NCBI GenBank assembly: GCA_018127085.1
Contig: CM030724.1
Coordinates: forward strand, 372,001 to 436,000
Length of the DNA: 64,000 bases
Source: Pneumocystis sp. 'macacae'
Lineage: Eukaryota; Ascomycota; Pneumocystomycetes; Pneumocystales; Pneumocystaceae
Direction of reading: 5' to 3'
How positions within the stretch are numbered: position 1 is the stretch's first letter; each line of letters starts with the position of its first letter. Position numbers and translations under genes: made by a program. A model generated the notes under the pieces. It did not search any database, was not told the DNA's origin, and saw nothing but the letters and a program-made list of their open reading frames with translations. Shown piece by piece: positions 22,332-35,336 of this stretch.

Positions 22332-23598
22332 CTATGCAAGAACTGATTTCCCCAATGCTTGTAAAATGTCATTAATAAGATCTTCTTCTTCCTCACATCC
22401 AACACTTAAACGAATTAAATTATCATATATACCTGTTTTATCCTTTTGATCCTTAGGTATTCCGATGTGTGTCATTAAAGCAGGAATTTCACATAAACTT
22501 TCAATACCTCCTAAACTCTCTGCAAGACAAAACAATTTTGTAGATTGACAAAACTTTTTCGCAGCAACAACACCACCCTTTACTTGAAAACTTACCATTC
22601 CTCCACCTAAACTATTTCGATGCTGTTTTTTAACAATCTCTCTTTGAGGATAAGACATAAGCCCAGGATAATATACATGCATAACCTGCTCATGTTTTTC
22701 AAGAACTTTGGCGATTGCCAAAGCATTATTGCAGCATTGTTTATAGCGAAGATGAAGCGTTTTTAACCCTCTATGAGCAAGCCAACAATCAAAAGGACTT
22801 GGAACAGCTCCAATAGCATTTTGTAGAAACTTAAGCCTTGTAAATAAATCATCAGAATTCAAAGCTATAACTCCCATGACAACATCGCTATGACCGTTAA
22901 TAAATTTAGTTACAGAATGAACAACAATATCCGCCCCATAATTTAAAGGATTACATAAATAAGGTGAAAGAAATGTATTGTCTACAATAACGATAATATT
23001 ATGTTCATGTGCTATTTTTGAAATAGAAGAAATATCAACGACGGTAAGCATAGGATTACTTGGAGTTTCAACCCATACTAGCTACAAATATTAATACCTA
23101 TCACTATATATGTTTCTTTTAAGGCAACCTTTGTTTCTGGTTTAATATGTGCTTTAAGTGATTCTGCTATTGTTAAATCAACAAAAGTTACATTAATACC
23201 ACAGACTGATGCAACTTTTGTAAAATAACGATGCGTACCACCATATACATCCATTGATGAAATCACTAAGAAAAATTAAAGTCACTCAAAATTAAACTAA
23301 CTAGTTCACCATGACTATTTGTATCTAAGAGGTGTAAAATAACAGCTAAAGCAGCACTACCTGAAGAAAATGAAAGAGCATAACTTGCATTTTCAAGTGT
23401 CTTAACTGCCGTTTCAAAATACTCCCGAGATGGATTGTCTGAACGAGAATAATCATATTTCGAAACTGGATTCCCCGGAGAAAGTTGAGCAAAAGTTGTA
23501 GATAAATAAATCGGAGATATAACAGAACCCGTATAAGGGTCATATTCGGACCCCGCATGAATAGCTAGAGTACCGAAACCTACTCTATTATTTTTCAT
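22332..23598 (-). CDS. CYS3: cystathionine gamma-lyase
   Basis: PLP enzyme of transsulfuration that cleaves cystathionine to cysteine. Exon 1 starts MKNNRVGFGTLAIHAGSE and has SRSDNPSR. The second exon, after an intron in which ..ELV is continued by MISSMDVYGGTHRYF, reaches IKPETK; the third starts LVWVETPSNPML. The PLP lysine lies in HSVTKFINGHSDVVMG. ESLGGIESLCEIPALMTH near the C-terminus favours gamma-lyase over cystathionine gamma-synthase. About 400 residues joined, normal for the family. Its presence means cysteine can be made from cystathionine, which is worth noting if the organism is a host-dependent Pneumocystis with few amino acid pathways. Confidence 0.92.
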
Positions 23599-23789
23599 AA
23601 TTTTTTTATTAAAATTTTGCTAAGAACAATATTTCGATAAAATTATCATCGTCCTTAAATATTTTCATCAAAATAAGAAAGGTTTTATATACAAAATCAT
23701 TATTTAATTATGCAGAAATATTGAAAACCATCATGATGAATAAAAATATATTTCAAAATAAAAAAAAACAATAATTTTTTATACCGAAT

Positions 23790-25127
23790 TTATCTTTTTC
23801 TTTTATTCATTTTTCGCATAATTTCTTTATATTTTTCATTTCTATCTTCAATCTTTCCTATTCTCGTAGAAAATTCTTCTTCTTTTTCTAGTTCCGCACC
23901 TGTTACTTCCATATCAGAATCGGATTCATAATCTTTTAAAATATAACTAAATTCATAAAATTAATCCAAGAATATAAGCATCAGATTTATACTCTTCTTT
24001 CTTTCGGCCAAATATTTTCCATATTTCAGACGATATATTATAATCTAATGTTTCACTTTCATCTGATAAATTTGTTTTAACTTTTTTATAAGATATATTT
24101 TGTTTTGATACTAAATATGATTAGTAAAATCAATAGTAAGTCAGAAAAAAACCTGTATTAGGACAGTTTTTAAATGAAAAGTTTTCCAATTCTTGATTTT
24201 TCGATAAAATATTCGATGAAATATTTGATGAAATATTTGATGATGTATCACTTATTTCTGGTAGATTTTTATGAAGAAATGGATAATTTTTTCCTTTTTT
24301 TCTCCAAAGATCATTTTGAATTTCCTCAATTGTTCGAAAATCACGCTTAGGCCCTTGTCTGAGAGCAACCATATCATCCGCACGAAATCCTGATATAATT
24401 TTAGATTTTATAGGATTTTTAGATAGTGTATGATTCAAGAAACGATCTTTTTTCACTTTTTTTGTCGAAAATTTAGAAAGCGGTGAAAATGGCTTCATAA
24501 TCTTTAACAATGGATGCTGTTTTTTCGTTATTAATGACGTTTTTAAAGACATTAACCCTCCATATATTTGAGGCTGCTTAGTATCCTCTTCATATTTAGC
24601 AGTCTTATTTAAAGGCGTTTTCAATTCAGATCTACTTTTATGGTCCAACCCTGAATTAATTTTCGTTGTTGGATTGATTTTCAAAATTTCCGGATCTATA
24701 TTTGATGTATAAGACATTAGCTCTTTAAATGACATCGACTCAATCTTGTATTATGAAATCATCAAAAGAAATTTAAAGATACCTTAGACTGATAACCTGT
24801 TTTATGCGTCAATAACCTTCCATCCTCCCGTGATGCAACTTTTTCTATTATAGCTGGTTTCACTATTGAATTTTGCATTGCCGTCTGTTCCAGTATTTTT
24901 TTTCGTTCTTCTTGGCGTTTGCACCGCTCCTGTCGCTCTTTTTCACATTTTTGCTTCTCTTCAAGTGATTCTTTTGCTTTCTGCTGAACTTTTGCTTTTT
25001 CAAGTTCCTTTAGTCTCTCTTGATGTTCCCAATCATTTGTTGAGGCTATAGCCAAAAGAGAATCATACTAGGCATGTAAGACGATCTAATCATTGCTTTA
25101 AAGAGCTACCTTTAGTCCCAATTTCAT
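23790..25127 (-). CDS. SPT2: Spt2 histone chaperone
   Basis: H3-H4 binding chromatin factor acting during transcription. The C-terminal box is unmistakable: DYESDSDMEVTGAELEKEEE followed by STRIGKIEDRNEKYKEIM, with an upstream IWKIFGRKKEE. The gene starts at the ATG at 25127 (MKLGLK), and an intron leads to YDSLLAIASTNDW, then a highly charged region of E/K/R/Q. A third exon begins SMSFKELMSYTSNIDPE. Internal GFRADDMVALRQGPKRDF and a short repeat of SSNI are also visible. Introns near 25112-25071, 24779-24738, about 24146-24105, and around 23990-23950 give consistent frames. It lies just downstream of RPP2 on the same strand. Confidence 0.85.
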
Positions 25128-25338
25128 AATACTCCGCACAAACTTTGTGCTTGTAATTCTTACGATGAGGCTTAACACGCTAAGCTTGTGCGTAAGGCAG
25201 CAACGATAAGACATATAGGCAACATGGCATATACAAAGTATACAGCAAAAATACATAAGACACCCAAGAAATAATGCTTTTGAAATAAATATTACAAAAT
25301 GGTGTATTAAATTCTGTATTACGGACTTATTTGTTATT

Positions 25339-25747
25339 TTAATCAAAAAGACCAAATCCCATCTAAAAAACATAAGTTTTGAAGCTCAGAAAAACATGCT
25401 TACGTCTTCATCCGATTCTTCCTCTTCCTCCTCTTTTGCAGGGGCTTCTTCTTCCGGAGCAGGTGCTTGTATTGCTTAAAAACTCTCTTTACTGCTTTCA
25501 AACACTTACTTGCTGCAGAAGTCGGTACTGGACCTCCAACTCCTCCAGACGGCACTGATGCCAGCTTTTCCTTACCCTGTACGATTAAATCTTCAATAGA
25601 TTGACCACCAAGTTTATCCAGAAGTGACTCTAAACGCTCATCATCTGCTTCAAGTCCAACTGATCCTAAAATTTTTTTAATATCTTGAACCGTTGGACAT
25701 TTATTTCCGCCAAGCTCTAGAAGCAAATACGCTGCCAAATGCTTCAT
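25339..25747 (-). CDS. RPP2: 60S acidic ribosomal protein P2
   Basis: Stalk protein of the large ribosomal subunit that recruits translation factors. It begins [18 protein letters not shown] and contains [20 protein letters not shown] and [13 protein letters not shown]. An intron follows PTSAAS, then an Ala/Pro/Glu-rich hinge ([19 protein letters not shown]). A second intron (about 25405-25363) leads to a 24-nt last exon (25362-25339) encoding MGFGLFD, the canonical P-protein C-terminus. Without that last splice the tail would be lost, so the tiny exon is surely real. Divergent from RPS15. Confidence 0.95.
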
Positions 25748-26064
25748 GACACGTATCTGCTCTTAAATTTTCTAATTGTTTAGCCAAAATATCAGCCTTT
25801 TTTCTTCTAATTTGCGATTCGAAGTTTAACGTTCTATTCAGCCCTAGCCCTAGGTGACGGGTTTTAAGGACTGAAAAATTAAAACTGAACGAGAATCTTA
25901 ACATAAATTCTAAATTGCGGGTAAATAAAGATAAGAATTAGAATATAAGGATAGGGACTACATTTATAGAGCCAGGGAATCAGAAACAGCATACTTGTTA
26001 AGGAACAACTAGAGATAAAGCGTAGGTTTTTTGAAAGTTTTTAAAAGAGTAAAATCATCAAGTT
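25748..26064. promoter_or_regulatory. shared promoter of RPP2 and RPS15 with a telomere-like box
   Basis: 317 bp between two ribosomal protein genes read outwards. At 25840-25852 lies AGCCCTAGCCCTA, the same kind of sequence as the HomolE box of fission yeast ribosomal protein promoters and as telobox motifs bound by Tbf1/Teb1-like proteins. A related AGGGCTAGGGTT lies upstream of PTC7. The role is inferred from sequence similarity and position. Confidence 0.5.
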
Positions 26065-26771
<707 letters not shown>

Positions 26772-27228
26772 GGTTTTGTTTTGTATTATGTTTTTATATA
26801 AGAGACATTTAATAAGTTAATTCATTTTTGTACATGATATTTAGTGTTATTGAGACTGAAGATTTTTATGTTTACAGCATCTTGTATGATTTTTTTCTTT
26901 AAGTCATTGAGATATCATTTACTTAAAGTGACAAAAGAATTACATTGAAAGAATATTTGCTGGTATTTATATTTATTTGTTTAAATTTATCTGTTTTCCC
27001 TTATTTATAACTAAATATCCAATTATTTCTTATCTGAAGTAGGCAATTCAGGTACAAAGTTCTGTATTTTTCGCTTAATCTTCTGATAATCTCAATATAA
27101 AATATATTTTAAATCGTTCAACGAATTCACTATTATTTTTTTAAAAATTTTTTAAAAATTTTCTAGAAAAGTTGTTCAAAAAAACAAAAATATTTTTTGA
27201 TTATACTGGTCCTGGACCAGAAAAACCA
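26772..27228. other. intergenic region RPS15 to bleomycin hydrolase
   Basis: About 450 bp, AT-rich. The bleomycin hydrolase frame stays open upstream of its first ATG (27229) for about 19 codons, so a small part of this stretch could be leader or an alternative N-terminus. No other feature seen. Confidence 0.45.
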
Positions 27229-29230
27229 ATGGGAGTATCAAAAGATGATCCATTAACTAATAATGAAGAGTCATCACATTTATATGAAGATTTTCAGAAG
27301 AAATTGGATTTTAAATCAGAATGCTTAATTAAAGAAGTAATTCCAATAAGTATTTTCACTAAATGGGAAAAAGACTTTTTCTTGTCTCCAAAGAATAGGT
27401 ATGTATGTTTGTAGGTTGTTTCTGTCTAAATTTTGAATTTAGACTTGCATTATCGGCTATTTCAAATGGAGATATGATGAACGTTATTATGCAGCGATGT
27501 TCGGCTATTTCTAATAATAATCATGTTTATTCCCATAAGATTGAATTAGAAGGCTCTCCTGTTACATATCAAAGGAAATCAGGGCGATGTTGGCTTTTTG
27601 CAGCAACAAATGTAATAAGGGTCGAGTTTATGAAAAAGTAATTCACATATTGCTGTATTTTGTTAGGAAATTGACGTAGAAAGATATAATCTTTCGGAAT
27701 TTGAGTTTTCTCAAAGTTATTTATTTTTTTATGATAAATTTGAGAAAGCAAATTGTAAAATTCAGTAAATATGTTTATTTAAGCTTATTAGGAGTTATAG
27801 TTTTTTTGGAAAATGTTCTTAAAACTGCTAATGAATCTATTGATTCGCGTATTGTGAGCTTTCTGATGGCTGAACCTATCGGTGATGGTGGGCAATTTGA
27901 TATGATTATTAATTTGTAAGTGCTATTTTTAAATCAGTACATTGTTTATACCCTAGGCTTGAAAAATATGGGCTTGTTCCGGGTCATATTTATCCAGATT
28001 CATATAATGCAAAAGATAGGTACTTATACGTTGTTATGTTTTTATTAATATTAATAAATAGTCATTCACTTAACCGTATAATTAAAACAATGTTGCGTGA
28101 GTACGCATTAATTTTAAGATCTTTGTGTGCACAAAAATCTAGTGAGGATACTATTTCTCTTTGTAGGACTAAAATGATGGAACAAATATATACCGTTTTA
28201 GTTATTTCTTTAGGTTGTCCTCCTAAACCAGATGATAAATTTACTTGGTTATACGTTGATAAGGATAGTAAATCCCATTCATGTGAAACTACACCTATGC
28301 AGTTTTATAAAGAGTTCTCTGGATTTAAAGGATTATTTTTATTCGTTTTCTATTATGACTAATAAAAGTAGGCATGTGAATATGTTTCTCTTCTTCATGA
28401 TCCGAGAAATGAATATGGGAAATTGTATACTGTAGACATGTTGTCTAATATGTCTGGTGGAATCGTAAGATTGTGTTTTTTTTTGTATTTGTTTATTTTA
28501 AATAAAAAAGGGTATAAGATATATTAATGCTGGAATAAATGTTTTAAAGGATGTTGCAATTAAAATGATTAAAGAAGATAGACCGGTATTTTTTGGGTAT
28601 GTTTGGAAGATTTAAATTTTAACTAAAACAAAATAGTGCTGATTCTGGAAAATATATCGACCGTCAATCTGGTGCATTTGATACCAGCTTATTTGACTAT
28701 GAAATTGCATTTGGTTTTAAACCAGGGCTTTCGAAAGCAGACAGGTTGAGGGTATGTTATTTGTAAATATAACTATTTCCCTAATTTATCTAGTCTGGTG
28801 AAAGCTGTATGTTTTTTTATAATAAATAAAATATCTAACAGAAGGATTAGTAATGACGCATGCTATGGTCATTACTGGAGGTAAAATAAATTATTTTCTT
28901 TTAAAAGTATTTAAACGTTTCAGTTCATATTGAAAATGGAAAACCAGTGAAATGGAGAGTTCAAAATTCATGGGGTGAAGATGCTGGCCAGAAGGGATGG
29001 TTTATGATGACTGATGAATGTATATTGTTCTCTTTTATGATATTAAATTATTCATTTAATAGGGATGAGCCAATTTGTTTACCAAATTGTCTGTCATCTT
29101 AATGACCTTCCTGATGAATTACAAAGTGTTATTTATCAAGTGCCTATTGTTTTACCTCCATGGGATCCTGTAAGTTTTTCTTTTTCTTTTCTTTTTAGTT
29201 AATGGATTAAAGATGGGCTCTTTGGCTTAA
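27229..29230 (+). CDS. BLH1: bleomycin hydrolase (cysteine aminopeptidase C)
   Basis: Papain-like aminopeptidase forming a hexameric barrel; clears peptides and homocysteine thiolactone. Catalytic Cys is in SGRCWLFAATN, His in ESLMTHAMVITG, Asn in RVQNSWGEDAG. Around a dozen exons are needed; introns include 27399-27442, 27638-27666, 27755-27800, 27916-27956, 28020-28061, 28345-28371 and 28465-28510. Two of these would be only 29 and 27 nt. Other landmarks are MAEPIGDGGQFDMI, LHDPRNEYGKLYTVDMLSNM and GAFDTSLFDYEIAFGF. The final mini-exon gives MGSLA after PWDP, matching the family's conserved end. The start at 27229 gives MGVSK; whether the Gly is lipidated is unknown. Confidence 0.9.
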
Positions 29231-29371
29231 CTATAAATAAAATATATTAGTATTTATTTATTTAAAATTTATGTTTTTAATATTTTGTATTTTATTCGTT
29301 AACTCGTAAATAATCTTTAAAAATTATTTAGAAAGAATAAAGAGATTATTGTTGCTTCTTTGGTCTTTGTT

Positions 29372-30437
29372 ATGGTGCAGTCGTATATCTATGATCCTCC
29401 TCCTCCTCCTCCTCCCAAAGCTGTTTCGTTTTTGTCACCTTTCAAACCTTGTCACTCATTTCAATCTTTAAAGAAAAAATCTTATCGACCAGAAAAGGTA
29501 CAAAAAAATACTTATAAATCTAGAGAAAATCGATCAAGATCTACTTCATTTCAGTCAAGTAATGTTTTTTCATGAAATAACATTTTTTAATTTTTTAAGA
29601 TTTTCTTCAAGATATCAATAAAAAAGATAAACTAAATAGTTCTGAAGAATATTTTAAACGTACATATTCAACATTTCTTGAGGACGGAACATTAGATTAT
29701 AAAACTGTATTTTACAATAAAGATGGTTATGCAATGAGTAGTACTGCGAACATTTGTACAACAAATGATGATAAATTAACTCAAAATATACCCAAGTACA
29801 ATATTTTAACTAATTATCATTTGAATATTTACTTTTATTAGAGACAAAAATACATATGTAGAAACACCAGAAGATATTACAGCATGGATAACTGAAAGAA
29901 AAAAGAAATGGCCTACTGATAAAAATATTCAAAAAAAAGTATTATTTTTAATAGAATGGGAATAAACAGAAATCTAATAAATTAGCAGGAAGAAGAAAAG
30001 TTGAGAGAATTAGATGAAGTTAAAGATTCTTTCGAAAAAAAAATAAAACTTGATCTTTTAGAAAATAATGATTATCTTAAATCATTAATGGATAATAATT
30101 TACCTGAAAATACAAATAAGGTTGAAGTTTTAGAAAATAAAACTTTTCCAATAACTAATTTGAGTCATTTATCTAAATATTTTCTAAAAAATTACAATCA
30201 AGATAACAATTGTGTATTTAAGCAAGATAATATGTTAAATAAAAAAAAAAAGAATTTATTGAATTCTAATAAAAAAAATATTTGGCGTGTTAGAAAATCT
30301 TTATATACAAAGGTAATAAATATTTTTTAATATTAATATAACTCATTTTTTAGCTAGTTGAAAACGAGAAATTGCAAGAAAATATGATTATACTACAAGC
30401 CATTAAACATTTAGTAGAATATCACAATATAAAATAA
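29372..30437 (+). CDS. NUFIP1-domain protein, probable box C/D snoRNP assembly factor
   Basis: The short motif TPEDITAWITERKKKWPT is the core of the NUFIP1 domain (human NUFIP1, yeast Rsa1), which bridges snoRNP proteins during assembly. The start at 29372 gives MVQSYIYD and then a run of seven prolines. A Ser/Lys-rich region follows. Introns lie at 29559-29599, about 29796-29841, 29939-29986 and 30312-30354. The last exon encodes ENMIILQAIKHLVEYHNIK, a helix found at the C-terminus of fungal relatives. Most of the protein between motifs is low complexity. It faces NOP12 tail to tail with 44 bp between stops. Confidence 0.75.
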
Positions 30438-30481
30438 AACATACTACATACACATATATATTTACAGTTATAAAAATCATT

Positions 30482-31741
30482 TCATACTTTTGTTTTTTTT
30501 TTCAATTCTTGGGTTTTATTTTTTATTTGTAATTTCTTTTTTTTTTTTTTATTCAGTATTTTAATATTATCTAGTTTTGATGCACGTCTCCCTTCAAAAA
30601 TCATGTTATTTTTTACTAATTTTGTATGATTATTTTTATCAAAATCTTTTTTTTGTATATTATATCGAATATATTTTTTTGACATATCCTTAAAGTTTTT
30701 GGTATTCAAAGTTTTATTTTTTTCTCCGTACTCTGGCTTTAATTTTCTTTTAGAAATATTTTTTGCTCGAATAACACGCAATTTACGACCGCATGGTGTT
30801 TCTTTGTCATGTAAAAGTAAAGCTTGATCTATAGATTCCCAATTCTTAAATTGAACATATGCAAAACCTTTTCCCACATTTGTCTTATTATCTCGGACAA
30901 TACGTACAAATTCTATTTCGCCACAATGAGCGAAATAAGACCATAACTCTTCTTCTTGAGCGTTAAATGACAAATTTCCTATAAAAACAGATCTTTTTGG
31001 AGCGTGTGGAGTAGGATAAGCAACACTATCTACTCTTAAGTGTCTATCCAGAAATACTACACCATTTAATGCAAGAGCCTTTTCTGAAGACTCTTTTGTT
31101 TCATAAACTATATAAGCATTAACTACATTTCGTTTTGAATGAAATTTTTTTTGAATATATGCAATTTTTCTAGGTAAAAATGTAGAAAATGCAATTGAGC
31201 GAAATCGAATTGATTTTATTTTCCCAAATTCGAGAAATTTTGTCTTAAATTCTCTATAGATATTCTTCATAAATATTATAAGTTTTGTATTTAAAATAAA
31301 ATTTATATACCTTCGAAGAAACCACACTAATGGGTAAATTTCCAACAAATACTGTACATAGCGCTTTTTCAAAGTCATTGTTTGAATACAAATCATGTTT
31401 TTCTGATGCATTGCTTTCAACATCGCCATTGGACTCAAAAATATCGTTTTTTATTTTTCTTTTTTTAATATTATTAATTTCTTCATTTTCCTCTTTTAGT
31501 AACTTTTCAAAATGTTTTTCCTCAATATTATGATCTTCTAAAGATTTTCTAGGACGTCTCTTTTTTATATTTTTATTTTTCATGTTATCAAAGCTTAAAT
31601 AATTATCTCTTATAAATGTTTTATTTGGGATTTTTTCATCATTAAGTGTCCTCTTTTTTGACTTTTTTTTTTCAAAAGATACAAACTAAATCCTATTAAA
31701 ACATGTTTAAATTCAGATATATTTACTTCAGAATAAGTCAT
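30482..31741 (-). CDS. NOP12: nucleolar RNA-binding protein Nop12 (RBM34-like)
   Basis: Pre-60S factor with two RNA recognition motifs. Start at 31741 (MTYSE), intron to a basic region, then the first RRM with [12 protein letters not shown], interrupted by an intron after VSSK and resuming [39 protein letters not shown] ends it. The second RRM reads [38 protein letters not shown] and [13 protein letters not shown]. The tail is very rich in Lys and Asn. The layout of unusual RRM1 followed by [11 protein letters not shown] matches Nop12/RBM34. Part of the ribosome-biogenesis content of the window. Confidence 0.9.
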
Positions 31742-32054
31742 TTTGTATTAATTGTTGAGATTTCTTTAAAACTTGAATTAAAAAAAACTTTCTTTATACA
31801 TTTGCCTTTCTATATTCCTTTTAAAAAAAGTTTTTTTATATTGGGTTCTTATTCACTTCTTTATTATCTATTTTTACTAAATTTAATAAAAATAAGCTCC
31901 GATGTTTAATCACATTCAATCATAATCGTAACGATTACAGACAATAATTATAAGATTTAAGAATATTAAAAGATAATTAAAAATAGATTAATATTATACT
32001 ATAATAGAAGGAACAAACGCACAATAAGAATTAAAACCATAAATTTTTTTTAAA
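31742..32054. other. divergent intergenic region NOP12 / DEP1-like
   Basis: About 310 bp of AT-rich DNA between divergent genes. It has a 68-residue plus-strand frame (31703-31909), which overlaps the NOP12 first exon and looks non-coding. Probably a shared promoter. Confidence 0.4.
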
Positions 32055-34179
32055 ATGCCAAGAGGCAGAGGACGAGTTCATGAGAAAGAAATAACAGAAG
32101 AAAAAGGGAGCTCTTTAAATTCAAATCGAGAAAAAGTATGGCATGGAAAACGATTGAGAAGGGGACGTGGAAGGAATTATAAACAGAGTGTATGTTTTTT
32201 GTTAGGTTTTGAAATATATATTTTTAATAAAAATCAGCAAGAATCACTATTGGGTTCAGTACTTTCAAGTTCTCAAGTTAAGAAAAATGAGGGTTTTGTT
32301 GATTCTTTAAAAGATCCTGATACAAATAAGAATAACTGTGTTTCATACAAATTGGAATATAATCATACGGAAGAAAATATGTTAACTGAAGAACCTTTGA
32401 ACATGAACCAAACACAACAGGATGATTTGAATGAATTAGATGCTATATCTGTTTTGGAAGAGCTTTCAAACTCAGTATCTATTGTCGATTCTTCGTATAT
32501 TAAAAAATCGCAAAATAACAATTCAGATGATTTATCATCACTTAGTGAACTTAATGAATCAGAAGCAGAAACTGATAGAATTGAAGATGTTGACTCTGCG
32601 CTAGATATCCAAAAAAATAAGAAACTAATAGAGGAGAAAAAAAGGTTCGATATCAATGGATTAGCATCATCACAATCTTCAATATTGAATAAGGAATATA
32701 AAAAAAATAAACATGATTTATTAGAAGCTGCTGAATTGTTATCTATTTCATCAAATGAATATATTACTTTTAAAAAAGATTCTAAATCTGATGTTGATGA
32801 TGATAGTATTCAAAGCAAAATTAACCCATGTATTGATAATGAAAGTACGGCAGAGGAAGAAATAATAGAAACTATTATAGAGGAAGATGATAATAATATA
32901 AATGCAGATGATAATTGTATAAGAATTTTTCCATAAAATGCATTAATATTAATTCTTAATAGTAGATGAAGAAAGATATCAAAAAAAAAAAGATGCTATT
33001 GCTGCTTTAACGCAAATTGAAATACAATTTGCCAAACTTCGTGATAAGTATATTATTATAAATAAATTATTTTTTCTTATAATTTAAGGTTATATGAAAA
33101 TCAAATTAACTACTTAGATAAAGAAGTGGATTTGGTAAACAAAGGAATTCATCCTGAACTATCTAGTTTAATGGAAAAAATTACTGAAAGAAGAAAAAGA
33201 AAATATGATATTGCAGTGGCTTTTCGAGACATGTTAATAAAGTCTATTAAAGATGAATTTATTGCTCATCAATATGAAATTCATAATAGTTTTCTGGTAA
33301 AAATTTTCTTTCTATATCAAATATATTTTATTTGTTAATAGGAATCTAAACGAAAATTAAGAGAGAAAATACTTTTAAGAACAGGCGAGAAATGTTTCCA
33401 AATATATCATGAACGGCGTCTTATGGAAACATCATTAGTACCTGGTATATATATTTTTTAAATATTATATTTTTTATTTGTAATATATAATAGAATATGG
33501 ATTTTCTATTCCTAATAAACGCTCATTACAATTAAAACATCGTAGAGCACATGAATTAGAAGTGACATTTTTAGCTGGTCTTAAAACTTATATTGGATTT
33601 CCAGCTGCACCAGAAATAAAAAATGCATCTAAGGATGAAATAATGCAGGATTTAGAAGAAATGAGAATTAAACGTATCCCCTTAGATACTTCACAAAATT
33701 TGTCTTCAAATTCTATATTTCAAAATATTATACCACACAATCAGGAATTTCAGTCAAAATCATATCATAATAATATTTTTGCTCAGTCATCTCACCAAAA
33801 ATCTTCACAAAGTCATCAATATGCAAATTGTCCTACTGTTTCACATCCATTTGACTATTCTTCTACAAAGCAATATTCTCTTGATAGATATTCTCTTTTT
33901 AATTCTGACCAGAACCAGACTCTATATGATCAATGTAACCGGTCGTTTGATGTACATGAACAGACACCTGTGGGTATGCAATTAATAAATAATAATAAAT
34001 CATTTGGCCATTTTCAAGTTAGTCCTCAATTAAATCACTCTTTATATTATTCTGAATCAATACAAAAAGATAATCATCTATATTGGAATGATTCTTCATC
34101 TATAAAGAGTGGGTCATTATGTCCTATTAAAAATGCTGGAAATACAAATGGTGTTTCAAATTTTCGATTTAATTCTTAA
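32055..34179 (+). CDS. DEP1: Sds3/Dep1-like subunit of a Sin3-Rpd3 histone deacetylase complex
   Basis: The centre carries the Sds3-like domain: RYQKKKDAIAALTQIEIQFA, AKLRDKLYENQINYLDKEVD and GIHPELSSLMEKITERRKRK. After it come HELEVTFLAGLKTYIGFP and DEIMQDLEEMRI, the pattern seen in Dep1 rather than Sds3. Exons: 32055-32189, 32238 to about 32918, 32964 to about 33047, 33091-33297, 33343-33444 and 33495-34179. The N-terminus is Arg/Gly-rich (MPRGRGRVHEK), followed by long acidic and Ser/Asn-rich stretches. The C-terminal 130 residues are Ser/Gln/His/Asn-rich and probably disordered. The family is fairly sure; the choice of Dep1 over Sds3/BRMS1 is moderate. Confidence 0.75.
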
Positions 34180-35336
34180 AAATTAATTATTAGAATTTTT
34201 AATAAAAAAGCTATAGTGGTAATAAGAAATAGCTATTCTGATACCTATATAAATAATGAATTTATATGAATTTGAGTAGTTTTTTGTTTTTTTATATTTT
34301 AGGTTTTAAATTTTATTTTAAATCTTGTATTTTTATTTTGTCAAATTCATTTTTATATAATTATAACAAAATATTTTCTATTGTATATAGAGGTTAAAAT
34401 ATAGAATATTTTTATAATATCTAAAGTATTTTTTAATTGTTATTCTAGATTTAAATTTATGTAGAACTATAAAATATAATTTTCGATATAAGTTATTTTG
34501 TTTTATTTTTTATAAATTTTAATAAAATATTTTACAATTTTAATTTATATTTAAACACAAAAAATTCCTTTGCAAAGAGAGTTTAAACAAATATATGTTT
34601 ATTAAAATTAATTTAATTAAATATATCCAGTTGAAAAATAGTTAATAGATAAAAAGTACCAATTTAAAAGTTTAAAATTTGATTATTTAGCACTTTTGAG
34701 AAATAATTATCATATAAATAACATTCTAATATTTAATTATATATTGTTAATTACTAAGTAGTTATTTTGTTTTTACATGAATTTAAATAAAGTAAAATAT
34801 AACATATAAATTGCTTTTACATAAAGATAACCAATAAACTATAATTACTTAATTCATTAATAAATAATGTAATAATTATTCTTTATAAATCTTTTGTATT
34901 TATTTCATAATATTTTATCAAAGGTGTTTCTAAAAACACATAAATTTATAAATTAGATATAAAACATCTAATAGTATAAATTAGCAATAATGAAAACGTT
35001 CAATATATTTTCGAATATTTCTTTTAAAAAATATTTTTTAATTCTTAATAATAAATGTTAAATTTCATAATTATTATCAAATAAATGGTAATAATTTAAA
35101 TTTCAATATTGAAAATTAGAAAAAATAAAATATAGATATATTTCGAAGAATACCTAAAAGAAATTTATATGTATGCTTACTTTTCCTATTAATCATTGAT
35201 TTCAATGTTTAAAATTTCGAAAAAACCAATTTTTTTAATTTCATAAAAAATATAGAAAATTTTCCAAGAAATACGTTTTTACTTTTTGTTATAAAGACAT
35301 ATTAAATATTTTTTGGTCTTTTAACTAAAAAAAACA
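34180..35336. other. 1.15 kb AT-rich gene-free stretch
   Basis: Very AT-rich, with stops in all frames and no frame longer than a few dozen codons. No obvious direct or inverted repeat, tRNA or other RNA gene. Longer than most gaps in this compact window. Confidence 0.5.

Noticed and set aside
25795..25835. tRNA-like TTCGAATCGC near RPP2
   Set aside because: No acceptor, D or anticodon arms can be formed around it; it lies in the RPP2 leader.
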